A DNA stretch of 64,000 bases, taken from NCBI RefSeq assembly GCF_001687365.1, contig NZ_LGLV01000020.1, positions 98,431-162,430 of the forward strand, given 5' to 3'. This stretch comes from Pararhizobium polonicum. Its GTDB lineage: Bacteria; Pseudomonadota; Alphaproteobacteria; Rhizobiales; Rhizobiaceae. Shown here in pieces: positions 43,370-55,722 of the stretch. Under the pieces are notes generated by a model, which was not told where the DNA came from, ran no database searches, and saw nothing but the letters and a program-made list of their open reading frames with translations. A program made the translations under genes and the position numbers. Position 1 is the stretch's first letter. Every line of letters begins with the position of its first letter.

Positions 43370-44536
43370 ATGAAAGAAGAGCGCATCTATATGGATTGGA
43401 ACGCCACTGCGCCGCTGCTGCCGGCAGCGCGTGCGGCATGCCTGTCCGCGCTTGATCTTGCCGGTAACCCGTCGTCGGTTCACGGCGAAGGCCGCAAAAT
43501 CCGCACACTGATCGAAAATGCCAGGCGGGATGTCGCGGCCCTTTGCGGCGCCCAGCCGGCCAGTGTGATTTTCACCAGCGGGGCGACCGAGGCAGCCAAT
43601 TGGGTGCTGACACCGGATTTCCGCATGGGCAAGACGCCGCTGACGATCGGCCGCCTTTATATCTCGGCGATCGAGCATCCCGCCATTCGCGAGGGTGGCC
43701 GTTTCGGCAAGGACGACATCAGCGAAATTGCCGTGACATCCGCCGGCACCATCGACCTTGCGGCCCTCGAAGCGGCACTGGCGGCGCATGACCGTCAATC
43801 CGGCCTGCCGATGGTCGCCGTCATGCTTGCCAATAACGAAACGGGCATCGTCCAGCCGATTGCCGACGTCTCGCGTCTCGTCAAGGCAGTGGGCGGTCTT
43901 CTCGTCGTTGATGCCGTGCAGGCTGCCGGGCGTTTGCCGTTGTCGATCGAAGATCTCGGGGCGGATTTCCTGATCGTCTCGTCACACAAGATCGGCGGCC
44001 CCAAGGGTGGCGGCGCGCTGGTTGCGCGTGGCGAAATTCTGATGCCGGCGGCGCTGATCCGTGGCGGCGGCCAAGAGAAGGGCCATCGTTCGGGCACGGA
44101 AAACCCCGCCGCGATCGCCGGATTTGGCGCGGCGGCGCAGGCTGCCGTTGACGGTCTCGAGCAGCGGATCGCCGCCGTGTCGGCGATGCGTGACCGGCTG
44201 GAGGCGGCGATGATCGCAGCGGCACCGGACGTCATCATCCATGGCCGCGACATCGAGCGCATCGGCAATACATGTTTCTTCACGCTGCCGGGCCTCAAAT
44301 CCGAGACCGGACAGATCGCCTTCGATCTCGAAGGGGTGGCCCTTTCGGCGGGTTCTGCCTGCTCGTCCGGCAAGGTCGGCCAGAGCTATGTGCTGTCGGC
44401 GATGGGGCATGATCCCCGGCACGGTGCCTTGCGTATTTCGATCGGACCGTCGACGACATCGGCCGAGATCGATCGATGCGCAGATGTCTTTGCAAGGATC
44501 GCGGCGCGGCGCAGGCTTTCAGGTGCGGCCGCCTGA
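43370..44536 (+). CDS. sufS2: Cysteine desulfurase SufS2 (NifS/IscS-type)
   Basis: PLP enzyme taking sulfur from cysteine. 388 residues: IYMDWNATAPLLPAARAA, GNPSSVHGEGRK, IFTSGATEAANW, the PLP lysine in SSHKIGGPKGGG, RSGTENPAAIAG, and the sulfur-carrying cysteine 331 in SAGSACSSGK. These are group I (NifS/IscS) features, unlike the group II SufS encoded further down. AAGGG lies before the ATG at 43370. It opens the suf cluster, matching rhizobial sufS2; a 146-bp gap with a perfect inverted repeat separates it from sufB. Confidence 0.92.
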   Translation: MKEERIYMDWNATAPLLPAARAACLSALDLAGNPSSVHGEGRKIRTLIENARRDVAALCGAQPASVIFTSGATEAANWVLTPDFRMGKTPLTIGRLYISAIEHPAIREGGRFGKDDISEIAVTSAGTIDLAALEAALAAHDRQSGLPMVAVMLANNETGIVQPIADVSRLVKAVGGLLVVDAVQAAGRLPLSIEDLGADFLIVSSHKIGGPKGGGALVARGEILMPAALIRGGGQEKGHRSGTENPAAIAGFGAAAQAAVDGLEQRIAAVSAMRDRLEAAMIAAAPDVIIHGRDIERIGNTCFFTLPGLKSETGQIAFDLEGVALSAGSACSSGKVGQSYVLSAMGHDPRHGALRISIGPSTTSAEIDRCADVFARIAARRRLSGAAA

Positions 44537-44613
44537 CGGTGAATAAAATGGCGGAAATTGAATTTTCCACTTGGCAAACGGGGTGAAAATGCCCCTAAAG
44601 CCCACTACATAGG

Positions 44614-44635
44614 CGATACAACGAACATTGTATCG
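44614..44635. promoter_or_regulatory. Perfect inverted repeat upstream of sufB
   Basis: CGATACAA-N6-TTGTATCG: two 8-base arms around six bases, centred about 59 bases before the sufB ATG. It does not resemble the RirA or Irr boxes before sufS2. It could be an operator for an unidentified dimeric regulator or a weak mRNA hairpin. A second small hairpin (CCGGA/TCCGG) follows just before the ribosome site. Confidence 0.5.
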
Positions 44636-44682
44636 TACTGACAAGCTGCCGGACCTTGGATCCGGCGAGATTGGAGAACGAC

Positions 44683-46152
44683 ATGGCTGCTGTGCAGGAA
44701 ACAATCGATCAGGTCGCCCTGATCGATGTGGACCAGTACAAATACGGATTTGAGACCATGATCGAAATGGACAAGGCCCCCAAGGGCCTGTCCGAAGAGA
44801 TCATCCGCTTCATTTCGGCAAAGAAGAACGAACCGGACTGGATGCTCGAATGGCGTCTGGAAGCGTATCGGCGCTGGCTGACGCTGGAAGAGCCGAACTG
44901 GGCGCGGGTCAGCTATCCGAAGATCGATTTCAACGAAATCTCCTTCTATGCGGCTCCGAAGAGCACGCCGGGCCCGACGTCGATCGATGATGTCGATCCG
45001 GAGCTTCTGAAGGTCTACGAAAAGCTCGGCATTCCCTTGCGCGAGCAGGAAATCCTGGCCGGCGTGAAGACGTCGCGGATTGCCGTCGATGCCGTGTTCG
45101 ATTCCGTTTCGGTCGTGACGACCTTCAAGGAAGAGCTGAAGAAGGCCGGCGTTATCTTCATGTCGATCTCGGAAGCCATCCGCGAGCATCCCGATCTCGT
45201 GAAGAAATACCTCGGGACCGTCGTTCCGACGACCGACAACTATTATGCGACGCTGAACTCGGCCGTATTCACCGACGGCTCGTTCGTGTTCGTGCCGAAG
45301 GGCGTTCGCTGCCCGATGGAACTGTCGACCTATTTCCGGATCAACGAAAAGGGCACCGGCCAGTTCGAGCGCACGCTGATCATTGCCGAAGACAATGCCT
45401 ATGTCTCCTACCTCGAAGGCTGCACGGCGCCGCAGCGCGACGAAAACCAGCTGCATGCGGCGGTGGTCGAACTGGTGGCTCTTGACGATGCCGAGATCAA
45501 GTATTCGACCGTCCAGAACTGGTATCCGGGCGACAAGAACGGCAAGGGCGGCATCTACAACTTCGTCACCAAGCGCGGCGATTGCCGTGGCAAGAACTCG
45601 AAGATTTCGTGGACGCAGGTCGAAACCGGCTCGGCGATCACCTGGAAATACCCGTCCTGCATTCTGCGCGGCGATGGTTCGCGCGGCGAATTCTATTCGA
45701 TCGCCGTCTCCAACGGTCACCAGCAGATCGACAGCGGCACCAAGATGATCCATCTCGGCAAGAACACGTCGAGCCGCATTGTCTCCAAGGGGATCGCGGC
45801 CGGCGTTTCGCAGAACACCTATCGCGGTCAGGTCTCGACCCACCGCAAGGCGGAGAACGCCCGCAACTTTACCCAGTGCGACAGCCTGCTGATCGGCGAC
45901 AAGTGCGGTGCGCATACCGTGCCCTATATCGAGGCGCGCAACTCCTCGGCGCAGTTCGAGCATGAGGCGACGACGTCGAAGATTTCCGAGGACCAGCTGT
46001 TCTACTGCCTGCAGCGTGGCATTCCGACGGAAGCGGCGATCGCGCTGATCGTCAACGGCTTCGTCAAGGAAGTCATCCAGGAACTGCCGATGGAATTCGC
46101 GGTCGAAGCGCAGAAGCTGATCGGGATTTCGCTGGAAGGCTCTGTGGGCTAA
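44683..46152 (+). CDS. sufB: Fe-S scaffold complex subunit SufB
   Basis: Core of the SufBCD scaffold on which Fe-S clusters are built. 489 residues, with [21 protein letters not shown] at the N-terminus, a beta-helix core with [14 protein letters not shown] and [22 protein letters not shown], and the C-terminal [23 protein letters not shown] is seven bases before the ATG at 44683. Possibly the first gene of a second transcript, given the inverted repeat upstream. Followed after 2 bp by a small foreign-looking ORF. Confidence 0.97.
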   Translation: MAAVQETIDQVALIDVDQYKYGFETMIEMDKAPKGLSEEIIRFISAKKNEPDWMLEWRLEAYRRWLTLEEPNWARVSYPKIDFNEISFYAAPKSTPGPTSIDDVDPELLKVYEKLGIPLREQEILAGVKTSRIAVDAVFDSVSVVTTFKEELKKAGVIFMSISEAIREHPDLVKKYLGTVVPTTDNYYATLNSAVFTDGSFVFVPKGVRCPMELSTYFRINEKGTGQFERTLIIAEDNAYVSYLEGCTAPQRDENQLHAAVVELVALDDAEIKYSTVQNWYPGDKNGKGGIYNFVTKRGDCRGKNSKISWTQVETGSAITWKYPSCILRGDGSRGEFYSIAVSNGHQQIDSGTKMIHLGKNTSSRIVSKGIAAGVSQNTYRGQVSTHRKAENARNFTQCDSLLIGDKCGAHTVPYIEARNSSAQFEHEATTSKISEDQLFYCLQRGIPTEAAIALIVNGFVKEVIQELPMEFAVEAQKLIGISLEGSVG

Positions 46153-46154
46153 CG

Positions 46155-46514
46155 ATGTCAGATGCGACGATTGTTCTGTTTCGACCTGTGGGGTTGGAGG
46201 AACTTGAGCTGATAGAAACTGCTGGTTGGAAAGCTTTCCCGCCACGTTTGCCGGATCAGCCGATTTTCTATCCGGTCACGAATGAAGGTTATGCGGCGCA
46301 GATTGCTCGGGACTGGAATACAAAAACAGGATCCCGGCATGGCTATGTGACGCGGTTCGAAGTGAATGCCGAATATGCCGCCAAATTCGATCGAAAGATT
46401 GTTGGCGGTCGCGAACATGAAGAGCTTTGGGTACCGGCGGAGGAACTGGAAGAGTTTAATCGCAATATCGTTGGATCGATTGCGGTAACTCAGCAGTTCC
46501 TGCCTTCGGATTGA
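46155..46514 (+). CDS. Conserved small protein inserted between sufB and sufC
   Basis: 119 residues: ATIVLFRPVGLEELELIETAGWKAFPPRLPDQPIFYPV, then ARDWNTKTGSRHGYVTRFEV and GGREHEELWVPAEELEEFNRNIVG. From memory this resembles short proteins that databases often label ADP-ribosylation/crystallin J1; no enzymatic role is established. It starts 2 bp after sufB and lies 74 bp before sufC. Codons such as ATA, CGA, ACA, AAA and TTG are frequent here, unlike the neighbouring suf genes, which suggests later acquisition. Not part of any known Suf machine. Confidence 0.7.
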   Translation: MSDATIVLFRPVGLEELELIETAGWKAFPPRLPDQPIFYPVTNEGYAAQIARDWNTKTGSRHGYVTRFEVNAEYAAKFDRKIVGGREHEELWVPAEELEEFNRNIVGSIAVTQQFLPSD

Positions 46515-46588
46515 AAACACAGCAGGCCGAGAGGCCACGTTTGAAAGGCTCGCCCGCATATTCGAGCCGATACGCTAGGAAGATTTAC

Positions 46589-47344
46589 ATGCTTGAAATC
46601 AGAAACCTCCATGCCCGCATCGCCGAAGACGGCACCGAGATCATTCGTGGTCTGAACCTGACTGTGAAAGCCGGCGAAGTGGCGGCCATCATGGGCCCGA
46701 ACGGCTCCGGCAAGTCGACGCTGTCCTACATCCTCTCGGGCCGCAGCGATTACGAAGTGACCGAAGGCGATATCCTTTACAACGGCGAGAGCATTCTCGA
46801 ACTCGACCCGTCCGAGCGCGCCGCCAAGGGGATCTTCCTTGCGTTCCAGTATCCGGTCGAAATCCCGGGTGTCGCCACCATGCAGTTCCTCAAGGTGGCG
46901 CTCAACGAGCAGCGCAAGTATCGCGGCGAAGACGAGCTTTCGACGCCGGATTTCATCCGCCGCGTCAAGGAAGCTGCCGCCAAGCTGCAGATCAACCCGG
47001 ATATGCTCAAGCGCCCCCTCAATGTCGGTTTTTCCGGCGGCGAGAAGAAGCGCGCCGAAATCCTGCAGATGGCGCTGCTGGAGCCGAAGCTTTGCGTGCT
47101 GGACGAAACCGACAGCGGTCTCGATATCGACGCGCTGAAGATCGTTTCGGACGGCGTCAACGCATTGCGTTCGCCTGATCGTGCGGTGATCGTCATCACC
47201 CACTATCAGCGCCTGCTCGAATATATCGTGCCGGATAGCGTCCATGTTCTTTACAAGGGACAGATCATCAAGTCCGGCGACAAGTCGCTGGCGCTTGACC
47301 TCGAAGCCAATGGGTATGCCGACATCATCGATGCGGCGGCCTGA
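46589..47344 (+). CDS. sufC: Fe-S assembly ATPase SufC
   Basis: ABC-type ATPase driving the SufBCD scaffold. 251 residues: Walker A GPNGSGKS at 36-43, FQYPVEIPG Q-loop, signature SGGEKKR, Walker B LCVLDETDSGLD and H-loop VITHYQRLL. The ATG at 46589 has AGGA nine bases upstream; the longer open frame is not conserved. Confidence 0.97.
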   Translation: MLEIRNLHARIAEDGTEIIRGLNLTVKAGEVAAIMGPNGSGKSTLSYILSGRSDYEVTEGDILYNGESILELDPSERAAKGIFLAFQYPVEIPGVATMQFLKVALNEQRKYRGEDELSTPDFIRRVKEAAAKLQINPDMLKRPLNVGFSGGEKKRAEILQMALLEPKLCVLDETDSGLDIDALKIVSDGVNALRSPDRAVIVITHYQRLLEYIVPDSVHVLYKGQIIKSGDKSLALDLEANGYADIIDAAA

Positions 47345-47356
47345 GGAGTGCCAGGG

Positions 47357-48631
47357 ATGAACATGCAAACGGCAATCACGATGACGGCCGCCGAGACGGC
47401 CCTTGTCGATGCCTATACCGCCGAGATCGGCGATCTGCCCGGCGAAGGCGCCGTGCTGTCGGCCCGCGACACTTTGCTGGCCGACCTGAAGAAGCAGGGC
47501 CTGCCGACACGGCGGGTCGAATCCTGGCACTATACCGACCTGCGTGCGCTGTTGCGTGCTGTTCCGGCGTTTGACCCGACAGCGTTTGCCGAAAAGGTCG
47601 ATCCGCTGGTCGCCGGCTCGTCCGTGCTGACGGTCCTCAACGGCAAGGCCGACGCCAAGGGCGCACCGGCCGGCATCAATGTGCGGACCTACCGCGAAAG
47701 CCTGATCGACGGCGTTGCCGCCGCAGATCTCGTCGAACGCGACCAGGAAGATGCCATCGGCCGCATCAACGGCAGCTTCGTGCGCGACGGCTTCGAAATC
47801 GAGGTGCCGGAAGGCACCGAACTCGAACGACCGCTCGAACTTCAGCTGGTGCAGAGCGCCGGTCAGAGCCATTCGCGCTTCCCGGTCACCTTCGGCGCCA
47901 ATTCGAAGGCAACGGTCATCGAGCGCCATCTCTCGGTCAGCGATGGCGCCAGCCTCGTGACTGTGGTCAGCGATCTCATTCTCGATGACGAGGCCGAGAT
48001 CACCTGGATCATCCTGCAGCAGCAGGGGGCCAGCGACAGCCATCTCGCCCAGGTCAATTTCGATCTCGGCACCAATGCCAAGCTCAGGCTGTTCGTCATC
48101 AATGCCGGCGGCAAGCTGGTGCGTCAGGAAGTCCACGGCGTCACCACCGGCGAAGGCGCCGACTTCAAACTGCGCGGCATCAATCTGCTTGGCGGCGAAA
48201 CGCACACCGACGTGACCTTCACACTCGGTCACGACGTACCGAACACGACATCGACGGAAGTCATCCGTAACGTGCTGTTCGACCGCGCCAAGGGCGTGTT
48301 CCAGGGCCAGATCCGGGTTGCTCCCGACGCGCAGAAGACCGACGCGAAGATGGCGTGCAACACGCTGCTGCTCTCCGACGACGCCGATTTTTCGGCGAAG
48401 CCCGAGCTGGAAATCTTTGCCGACGACGTTCAGTGCGGCCACGGCGCCACCGTCATCGATATCAACCCGACGCATCTCTACTACCTGCGTGCCCGCGGCA
48501 TTCCGGAAAACAAGGCGCGGGCCATGCTGGTCAACGCCTTTGTCGACGAGATCGTCGAGGAGCTGGAAGACGAGACGGTGACCGAGCCGCTGGAAGCGAT
48601 CATCGCAACGTGGCTCGAGAAGCACGCCTGA
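47357..48631 (+). CDS. sufD: Fe-S scaffold subunit SufD
   Basis: Second beta-helix scaffold subunit, paralogous to SufB. 424 residues, with RRVESWHYTDLRALL near the N-terminus and QIRVAPDAQKTDAKMACNTLLLSDDA plus QCGHGATV at the C-terminal core, which hold the conserved cluster-assembly residues. ATG at 47357 with GAGGAG eight bases upstream; GTG at 47348 is less likely. Twelve bases after sufC. Confidence 0.95.
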   Translation: MNMQTAITMTAAETALVDAYTAEIGDLPGEGAVLSARDTLLADLKKQGLPTRRVESWHYTDLRALLRAVPAFDPTAFAEKVDPLVAGSSVLTVLNGKADAKGAPAGINVRTYRESLIDGVAAADLVERDQEDAIGRINGSFVRDGFEIEVPEGTELERPLELQLVQSAGQSHSRFPVTFGANSKATVIERHLSVSDGASLVTVVSDLILDDEAEITWIILQQQGASDSHLAQVNFDLGTNAKLRLFVINAGGKLVRQEVHGVTTGEGADFKLRGINLLGGETHTDVTFTLGHDVPNTTSTEVIRNVLFDRAKGVFQGQIRVAPDAQKTDAKMACNTLLLSDDADFSAKPELEIFADDVQCGHGATVIDINPTHLYYLRARGIPENKARAMLVNAFVDEIVEELEDETVTEPLEAIIATWLEKHA

Positions 48632-48638
48632 TTGGATA

Positions 48639-49886
48639 ATGGACATGGAACACACGGTGCCGGTGCCCGCCTATGACGTCGAAGCGATCCGCAGGGATTT
48701 TCCGATCCTGTCGCGGACCGTCTACGGCAAGCCGCTCGTCTATCTCGATAACGGCGCCTCGGCGCAGAAGCCGCAGGTGGTCATCGACGCCGTCAGCCAT
48801 GCCTATTCCAACGAATATGCCAACGTTCATCGCGGCCTGCATTTCCTGTCGAATGCCGCGACGGATGCCTATGAGGCCGCACGCGAAAAGGTGCGCCGCT
48901 TTCTGAACGCCCCCTCGGTCGACAATATCGTCTTCACCAAATCCTCAACCGAGGCGATCAACACGGTGGCCTACGGCTACGGCATGCCGAAGATCGGCGC
49001 GGATGACGAAATCGTCATCTCGATCATGGAGCACCATTCCAATATCGTGCCGTGGCATTTCATCCGCGAGCGCCAGGGTGCCAAGCTGGTCTGGGCGCCG
49101 GTCGACGATCAGGGCGTGTTCCATATCGACGATTTCGTCAAATGCCTGACGGACAAGACCAGGCTGATCGCCATTACCCATATGTCGAATGCGCTGGGCA
49201 CCGTCGTTCCCGTCAAGGAAATCTGCCGCATCGCCCGCGAGCGTGGCATTCCGGTGCTGATCGACGGCAGCCAGGCTGCCGTTCACATGCCGGTCGATGT
49301 TCAGGACATCGATTGCGACTGGTACGTCATGACCGGCCACAAGCTCTACGGCCCGTCCGGCATCGGAGTGCTCTACGGCAAGACGGACCGCCTCAAGGAA
49401 ATGCGCCCCTTCATGGGCGGCGGCGAGATGATCGTCGAGGTGACGCAGGATGGCGTCACCTACAATGATCCGCCGCACCGTTTCGAAGCCGGAACGCCGC
49501 CGATCGTCCAGGCGATCGGCCTTGGTTATGCGCTGGACTACATGGACAATGTCGGCCGCGCGGCGATCGCCGCCCATGAAGCGGATCTGGCCGCCTATGC
49601 GCACGAGCGTCTGTCGTCGATCAACTCGCTGCGCATCATCGGGACGGCGCCCGGCAAAGGTGGTATCTTCTCCTTCGAACTGGAAGGAATCCACGCGCAT
49701 GACGTCTCGATGGTGATCGATCGGGCCGGGGTGGCGGTCAGGGCCGGCACACATTGCGCCCAGCCGCTCTTGAAACGCTTCGGCGTGACCTCCACATGCC
49801 GTGCATCCTTCGGGCTCTACAATACGCGGGCCGAGGTGGATGTGCTTGCCGACGCGCTCGACCAAGCCCGCAAATTCTTTGCGTAA
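48639..49886 (+). CDS. sufS: Cysteine desulfurase SufS (group II)
   Basis: Delivers sulfur to the SufBCD scaffold. About 415 residues: YLDNGASAQKPQVVIDAV, ANVHRGLHFLSNAAT, EHHSNIVPWH, PLP lysine in MTGHKLYGPSG, and the active cysteine at 373 in AGTHCAQPLL, the group II (SufS/CsdA) pattern. The ATG at 48639 is only about one base from GGAT; the in-frame ATG at 48645 has better spacing and may be the true start. No SufE is seen in the window; rhizobia encode it elsewhere. Seven bases after sufD. Confidence 0.95.
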   Translation: MDMEHTVPVPAYDVEAIRRDFPILSRTVYGKPLVYLDNGASAQKPQVVIDAVSHAYSNEYANVHRGLHFLSNAATDAYEAAREKVRRFLNAPSVDNIVFTKSSTEAINTVAYGYGMPKIGADDEIVISIMEHHSNIVPWHFIRERQGAKLVWAPVDDQGVFHIDDFVKCLTDKTRLIAITHMSNALGTVVPVKEICRIARERGIPVLIDGSQAAVHMPVDVQDIDCDWYVMTGHKLYGPSGIGVLYGKTDRLKEMRPFMGGGEMIVEVTQDGVTYNDPPHRFEAGTPPIVQAIGLGYALDYMDNVGRAAIAAHEADLAAYAHERLSSINSLRIIGTAPGKGGIFSFELEGIHAHDVSMVIDRAGVAVRAGTHCAQPLLKRFGVTSTCRASFGLYNTRAEVDVLADALDQARKFFA

Positions 49887-49896
49887 GGATAGTCTG

Positions 49897-50277
49897 ATGA
49901 GCCTTGATACGACTGAAGACAAGATCGACGTCCGCGAAGGGATCGTTCATTCCGCCATTCCGGCGGACGAACTCGCCCGGCTTAGCGATGACGTCATTTC
50001 GGCACTGAAGACCGTCTACGACCCGGAAATCCCGGCCGATATTTTCGAACTCGGGCTGATCTACAAGATCGATATCGAAGACGATCGCATGGTCAAGATC
50101 GCCATGACGCTGACCGCGCCCGGCTGCCCGGTGGCCGGCGAAATGCCGGGCTGGGTGGAAAACGCCGTGGGTGCCGTCGAAGGTGTCTCCGGCGTCGAGG
50201 TGTCGATGACCTTCGATCCGCCGTGGACACCCGACCGCATGTCGGAAGAGGCGCAGGTTGCCGTCGGCTGGTACTGA
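49897..50277 (+). CDS. sufT: MIP18/DUF59 Fe-S maturation factor SufT
   Basis: 126 residues with the DUF59 core VYDPEIPADIFELGLIYKIDI and the hypothetical metal or cluster region TLTAPGCPVAGEMPGWV with its conserved cysteine. Called sufX or sufT in rhizobial clusters; it aids maturation of some Fe-S proteins. AAGGA lies about eight bases before the ATG at 49897. Ten bases after sufS. Confidence 0.93.
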   Translation: MSLDTTEDKIDVREGIVHSAIPADELARLSDDVISALKTVYDPEIPADIFELGLIYKIDIEDDRMVKIAMTLTAPGCPVAGEMPGWVENAVGAVEGVSGVEVSMTFDPPWTPDRMSEEAQVAVGWY

Positions 50278-50366
50278 TCGCGTATTGATCCCTTAACCGC
50301 CACGCATTACATTCTGGACTCGGAAAGCGTCAGGCCTTGAACCTGGTCGCATAAGGAGAATGGCCG

Positions 50367-50759
50367 ATGGGCTTTGCAGTCATGAGTTTGAGCGATGCGG
50401 CGGCAGGCCGCGTCAAGGCGATCGTCGAGAATGCCGGTGGCGAGGCCGAAGGCATTCGTGTCGGGATCAAGAAGGGCGGATGCGCTGGCATGGAATATGC
50501 CATCGATCTGGTGAGCACAGCCAACCCGAAAGACGATCTGGTCGAGCATCAGGGCGCCAAGGTCTGGGTCGCTCCCGAAGCTGTTCTCTACCTGCTTGGA
50601 ACCCGGATGGATTTCGAGGTCACGACCCTGCGCTCGGGCTTTACCTTCAACAACCCGAACCAGACATCGGCCTGCGGCTGCGGCGAATCCGTCGAATTGA
50701 AGCCCGCGGACCTTGCAGCTCTGGCAGCGAAGGGCGATGCGGTCGTGCGAGCCGGCTAA
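50367..50759 (+). CDS. sufA: A-type Fe-S carrier SufA
   Basis: HesB/IscA-type carrier that passes clusters to targets. 130 residues with the three ligand cysteines at 39 (KKGGCAGMEY), 103 and 105 (ACGCGES). A strong AAGGAG precedes the ATG at 50367. Last gene of the cluster, 89 bp after sufT, followed by a terminator. Confidence 0.95.
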   Translation: MGFAVMSLSDAAAGRVKAIVENAGGEAEGIRVGIKKGGCAGMEYAIDLVSTANPKDDLVEHQGAKVWVAPEAVLYLLGTRMDFEVTTLRSGFTFNNPNQTSACGCGESVELKPADLAALAAKGDAVVRAG

Positions 50760-50801
50760 CGGTTCCGCCGCCATGGCGCGGTCACATCTTGCGCATTCGG
50801 A

Positions 50802-50830
50802 AAGAGATTGGTTTGCGCCAGTCTCTTTTT
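50802..50830 (+). terminator. Terminator of the suf operon
   Basis: AAGAGATTGG / CCAGTCTCTT, a 10-bp stem with one G-U pair and a 6-base loop, followed by a T run continuing as CTGTTTTT; 42 bp after the sufA stop. Confidence 0.82.
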
Positions 50831-50884
50831 CTGTTTTTATGCCGTGCTGACAAAAGGCGGCTGGGGCATGGATCGGGTATCGCG

Positions 50885-52765
50885 ATGCCGATTGCGCAGA
50901 AACATTTCGTCCAGGCTCTTTACGACAGCTTTCCCGATCCTGTGGTCATCGTCGATTCCGGGCGGATCATTATTGGAGCCAATTCTGCGACCTCCAGGCA
51001 GTTCGGTTACACACCAGCCGAGATCGGCGGTCTGCCGGCGCGGATACTCTATGCCTCGGACGCGGACTATGAAGCATGCCTCAGCCGGGATCTGGGCAAG
51101 TCCGCCGGCGATGCCGTTTCCGAGGGCGTCTATCAGTATAGCCGCAAGGACGGCTCGATATTTTCCGCCCGCCTTCGCCTGACCGAGGTGATCGGGGACG
51201 ACGGCGCGGTGCAGGGCTTTATCGGCGTCGTGCACGATATCTCCGATATTCTCGCGCTCGACAGGGAGCGAAAGAAAACGGCCGACATGCTCAATGCAGC
51301 CCTGCAGGCGATCCCCGAAGGGTTTGCCATTTTTGACGGGCACGAAAAAATCATCGCTTTCAATGAAGCCTATCGCCGGATGCTCGGTACGGCCGGTCAC
51401 GGTCTTCAGGCCGGCATGACCGCGCAGGAAATCCTCGTGGCAGTGCACGAATCCGGCAGCGATCCTTTTGTGACGGCGGGCTCGCCGGATGCTGCGGCAT
51501 GGATCGAAAGCCGGCTCGAGGACTTTCGCCATCCGGGCGGTAGGGCGCAGGTTTTTCCTTCCGCCGATGGGCGGTGGCTGCAGGTCGAGAGCCTGAAAGC
51601 TGTGGACGGCAATACCGTCATGCTGCTGATCGACGTGACCGAACTGAAGGAAGCAGAGCTGGCGCTGGACCGGCAGCGGCTGGAATATTACACGCTGGTC
51701 CAGAACATCCCTGACTTCATCACCCGTATTTCCGGGGATTTGAAATATACCTTCGTCAACGAGCGGTTCGCCCAGTTCATCGGCTTGCCGGACGAGGCCC
51801 TGATCGGTCGGCTATGCCTGGATTTCGTTCCCGAAAACGATCGAGCGCGGCTCGCGCAGATTCTCGGCAGTCTTTCTCCAGAGACCCCGATGGTCACCCG
51901 TGAACAGCGCCGGTATTTGGCCGATGGCAGCGACTTCTGGATCTTCTGGTCGAACATGGCCATCTACGACGGACACAAACTGATCGAATATATCACCGTC
52001 GGACGCGACATCACGGAATTGAAGCGGCAACAGGCCCGGATCGCCCAGCAGAGCGCCGAACTCCGGCGCAAGAACGAGGCCCTCAATCAGTTCACCGGAA
52101 CCGTTTCGCATGACCTGAAGGCGCCGCTGCGCCACATGTCGATGTTTTCCGAAATGATCAGCGAGGATGTCGCCAACGGAAATCTCGCAGACGTTCCGCT
52201 CTACGCCGGGCATCTGCGTCAGAGCGCCGGGCGGATGGACCGGTTGATCGACAGTCTTCTCGACTATGCCCAGATCGCCGACCAGATCGGCAACTGGCAG
52301 ACCGTATCGCTGTCCGACGTGATTTCCGATGCGATCCTCAATCTCGACAGCTTCATCCGCGAAGCCGAAGCCAGCATCGAATTTTCGCCTTTGCCGCAGG
52401 TGAAGGGCGATCCCGAATTGCTCAAGCGCCTTTGTCAGAACCTGATCGGCAATGCCATCAAATACCGCAGGGAGGACGTCAGCCCTCTTATCAGGATTTA
52501 TGCCGAACAGGACGAGGACGCGATCCGGGTCTATTTTCAGGACAACGGCATCGGTATCGATCCGCGGTTTTCAAAGAAGATTTTCGATGTCTTCCAGCGC
52601 CTGCACAGGGATGAAGCCGTCTATCAGGGGACCGGCATCGGCCTGGCGCTGGCAAAACGGATTGCCGAGAGCCACAACGGTGCCATCGAGCTCGACACGA
52701 CATTCACGCACGGTGCGCGGTTCGTCCTGACCCTTCCGGACATGCGGCAATCCGGTGGCATGTAG
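50885..52765 (+). CDS. Soluble PAS-sensor histidine kinase
   Basis: 626 residues. Three PAS modules (about 10-125, 135-255 and 265-385), then a HisKA domain with phospho-acceptor histidine in GTVSHDLKAPLRHM, and an HATPase with N-box LCQNLIGNAIKY, DNGIGID and GTGIGLALAKRI. No membrane segment, so it senses a cytoplasmic signal such as redox, light or a ligand. No response regulator gene is adjacent. The ATG at 50885 (MPIAQKHFV) has a weak ribosome site, but it is the only start before the first PAS core. Confidence 0.9.
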   Translation: MPIAQKHFVQALYDSFPDPVVIVDSGRIIIGANSATSRQFGYTPAEIGGLPARILYASDADYEACLSRDLGKSAGDAVSEGVYQYSRKDGSIFSARLRLTEVIGDDGAVQGFIGVVHDISDILALDRERKKTADMLNAALQAIPEGFAIFDGHEKIIAFNEAYRRMLGTAGHGLQAGMTAQEILVAVHESGSDPFVTAGSPDAAAWIESRLEDFRHPGGRAQVFPSADGRWLQVESLKAVDGNTVMLLIDVTELKEAELALDRQRLEYYTLVQNIPDFITRISGDLKYTFVNERFAQFIGLPDEALIGRLCLDFVPENDRARLAQILGSLSPETPMVTREQRRYLADGSDFWIFWSNMAIYDGHKLIEYITVGRDITELKRQQARIAQQSAELRRKNEALNQFTGTVSHDLKAPLRHMSMFSEMISEDVANGNLADVPLYAGHLRQSAGRMDRLIDSLLDYAQIADQIGNWQTVSLSDVISDAILNLDSFIREAEASIEFSPLPQVKGDPELLKRLCQNLIGNAIKYRREDVSPLIRIYAEQDEDAIRVYFQDNGIGIDPRFSKKIFDVFQRLHRDEAVYQGTGIGLALAKRIAESHNGAIELDTTFTHGARFVLTLPDMRQSGGM

Positions 52766-52817
52766 GACACGCTTGGGAAACCGGGTGACGACCGGATTGC
52801 CGCCAATAATGATCTGG

Positions 52818-52845
52818 GTGGCGCGCATTTCGTCATGCGCGCCAC
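52818..52845. terminator. Hairpin between convergent genes
   Basis: GTGGCGCGCA / TGCGCGCCAC, a 10-bp perfect stem with an 8-base loop, 13 bp past the gcvP stop and 53 bp past the kinase stop. There is little T tract on either strand, so it may be a weak terminator or a transcript-stabilising end. Confidence 0.45.
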
Positions 52846-52857
52846 TCGTGTTTCACG

Positions 52858-55721
<2,864 letters not shown>

Positions 55722-55722
<1 letters not shown>

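Noticed and set aside
46490..48655. Long minus-strand frame across sufC and sufD
   Set aside because: Shadow of certain suf genes; no motif.
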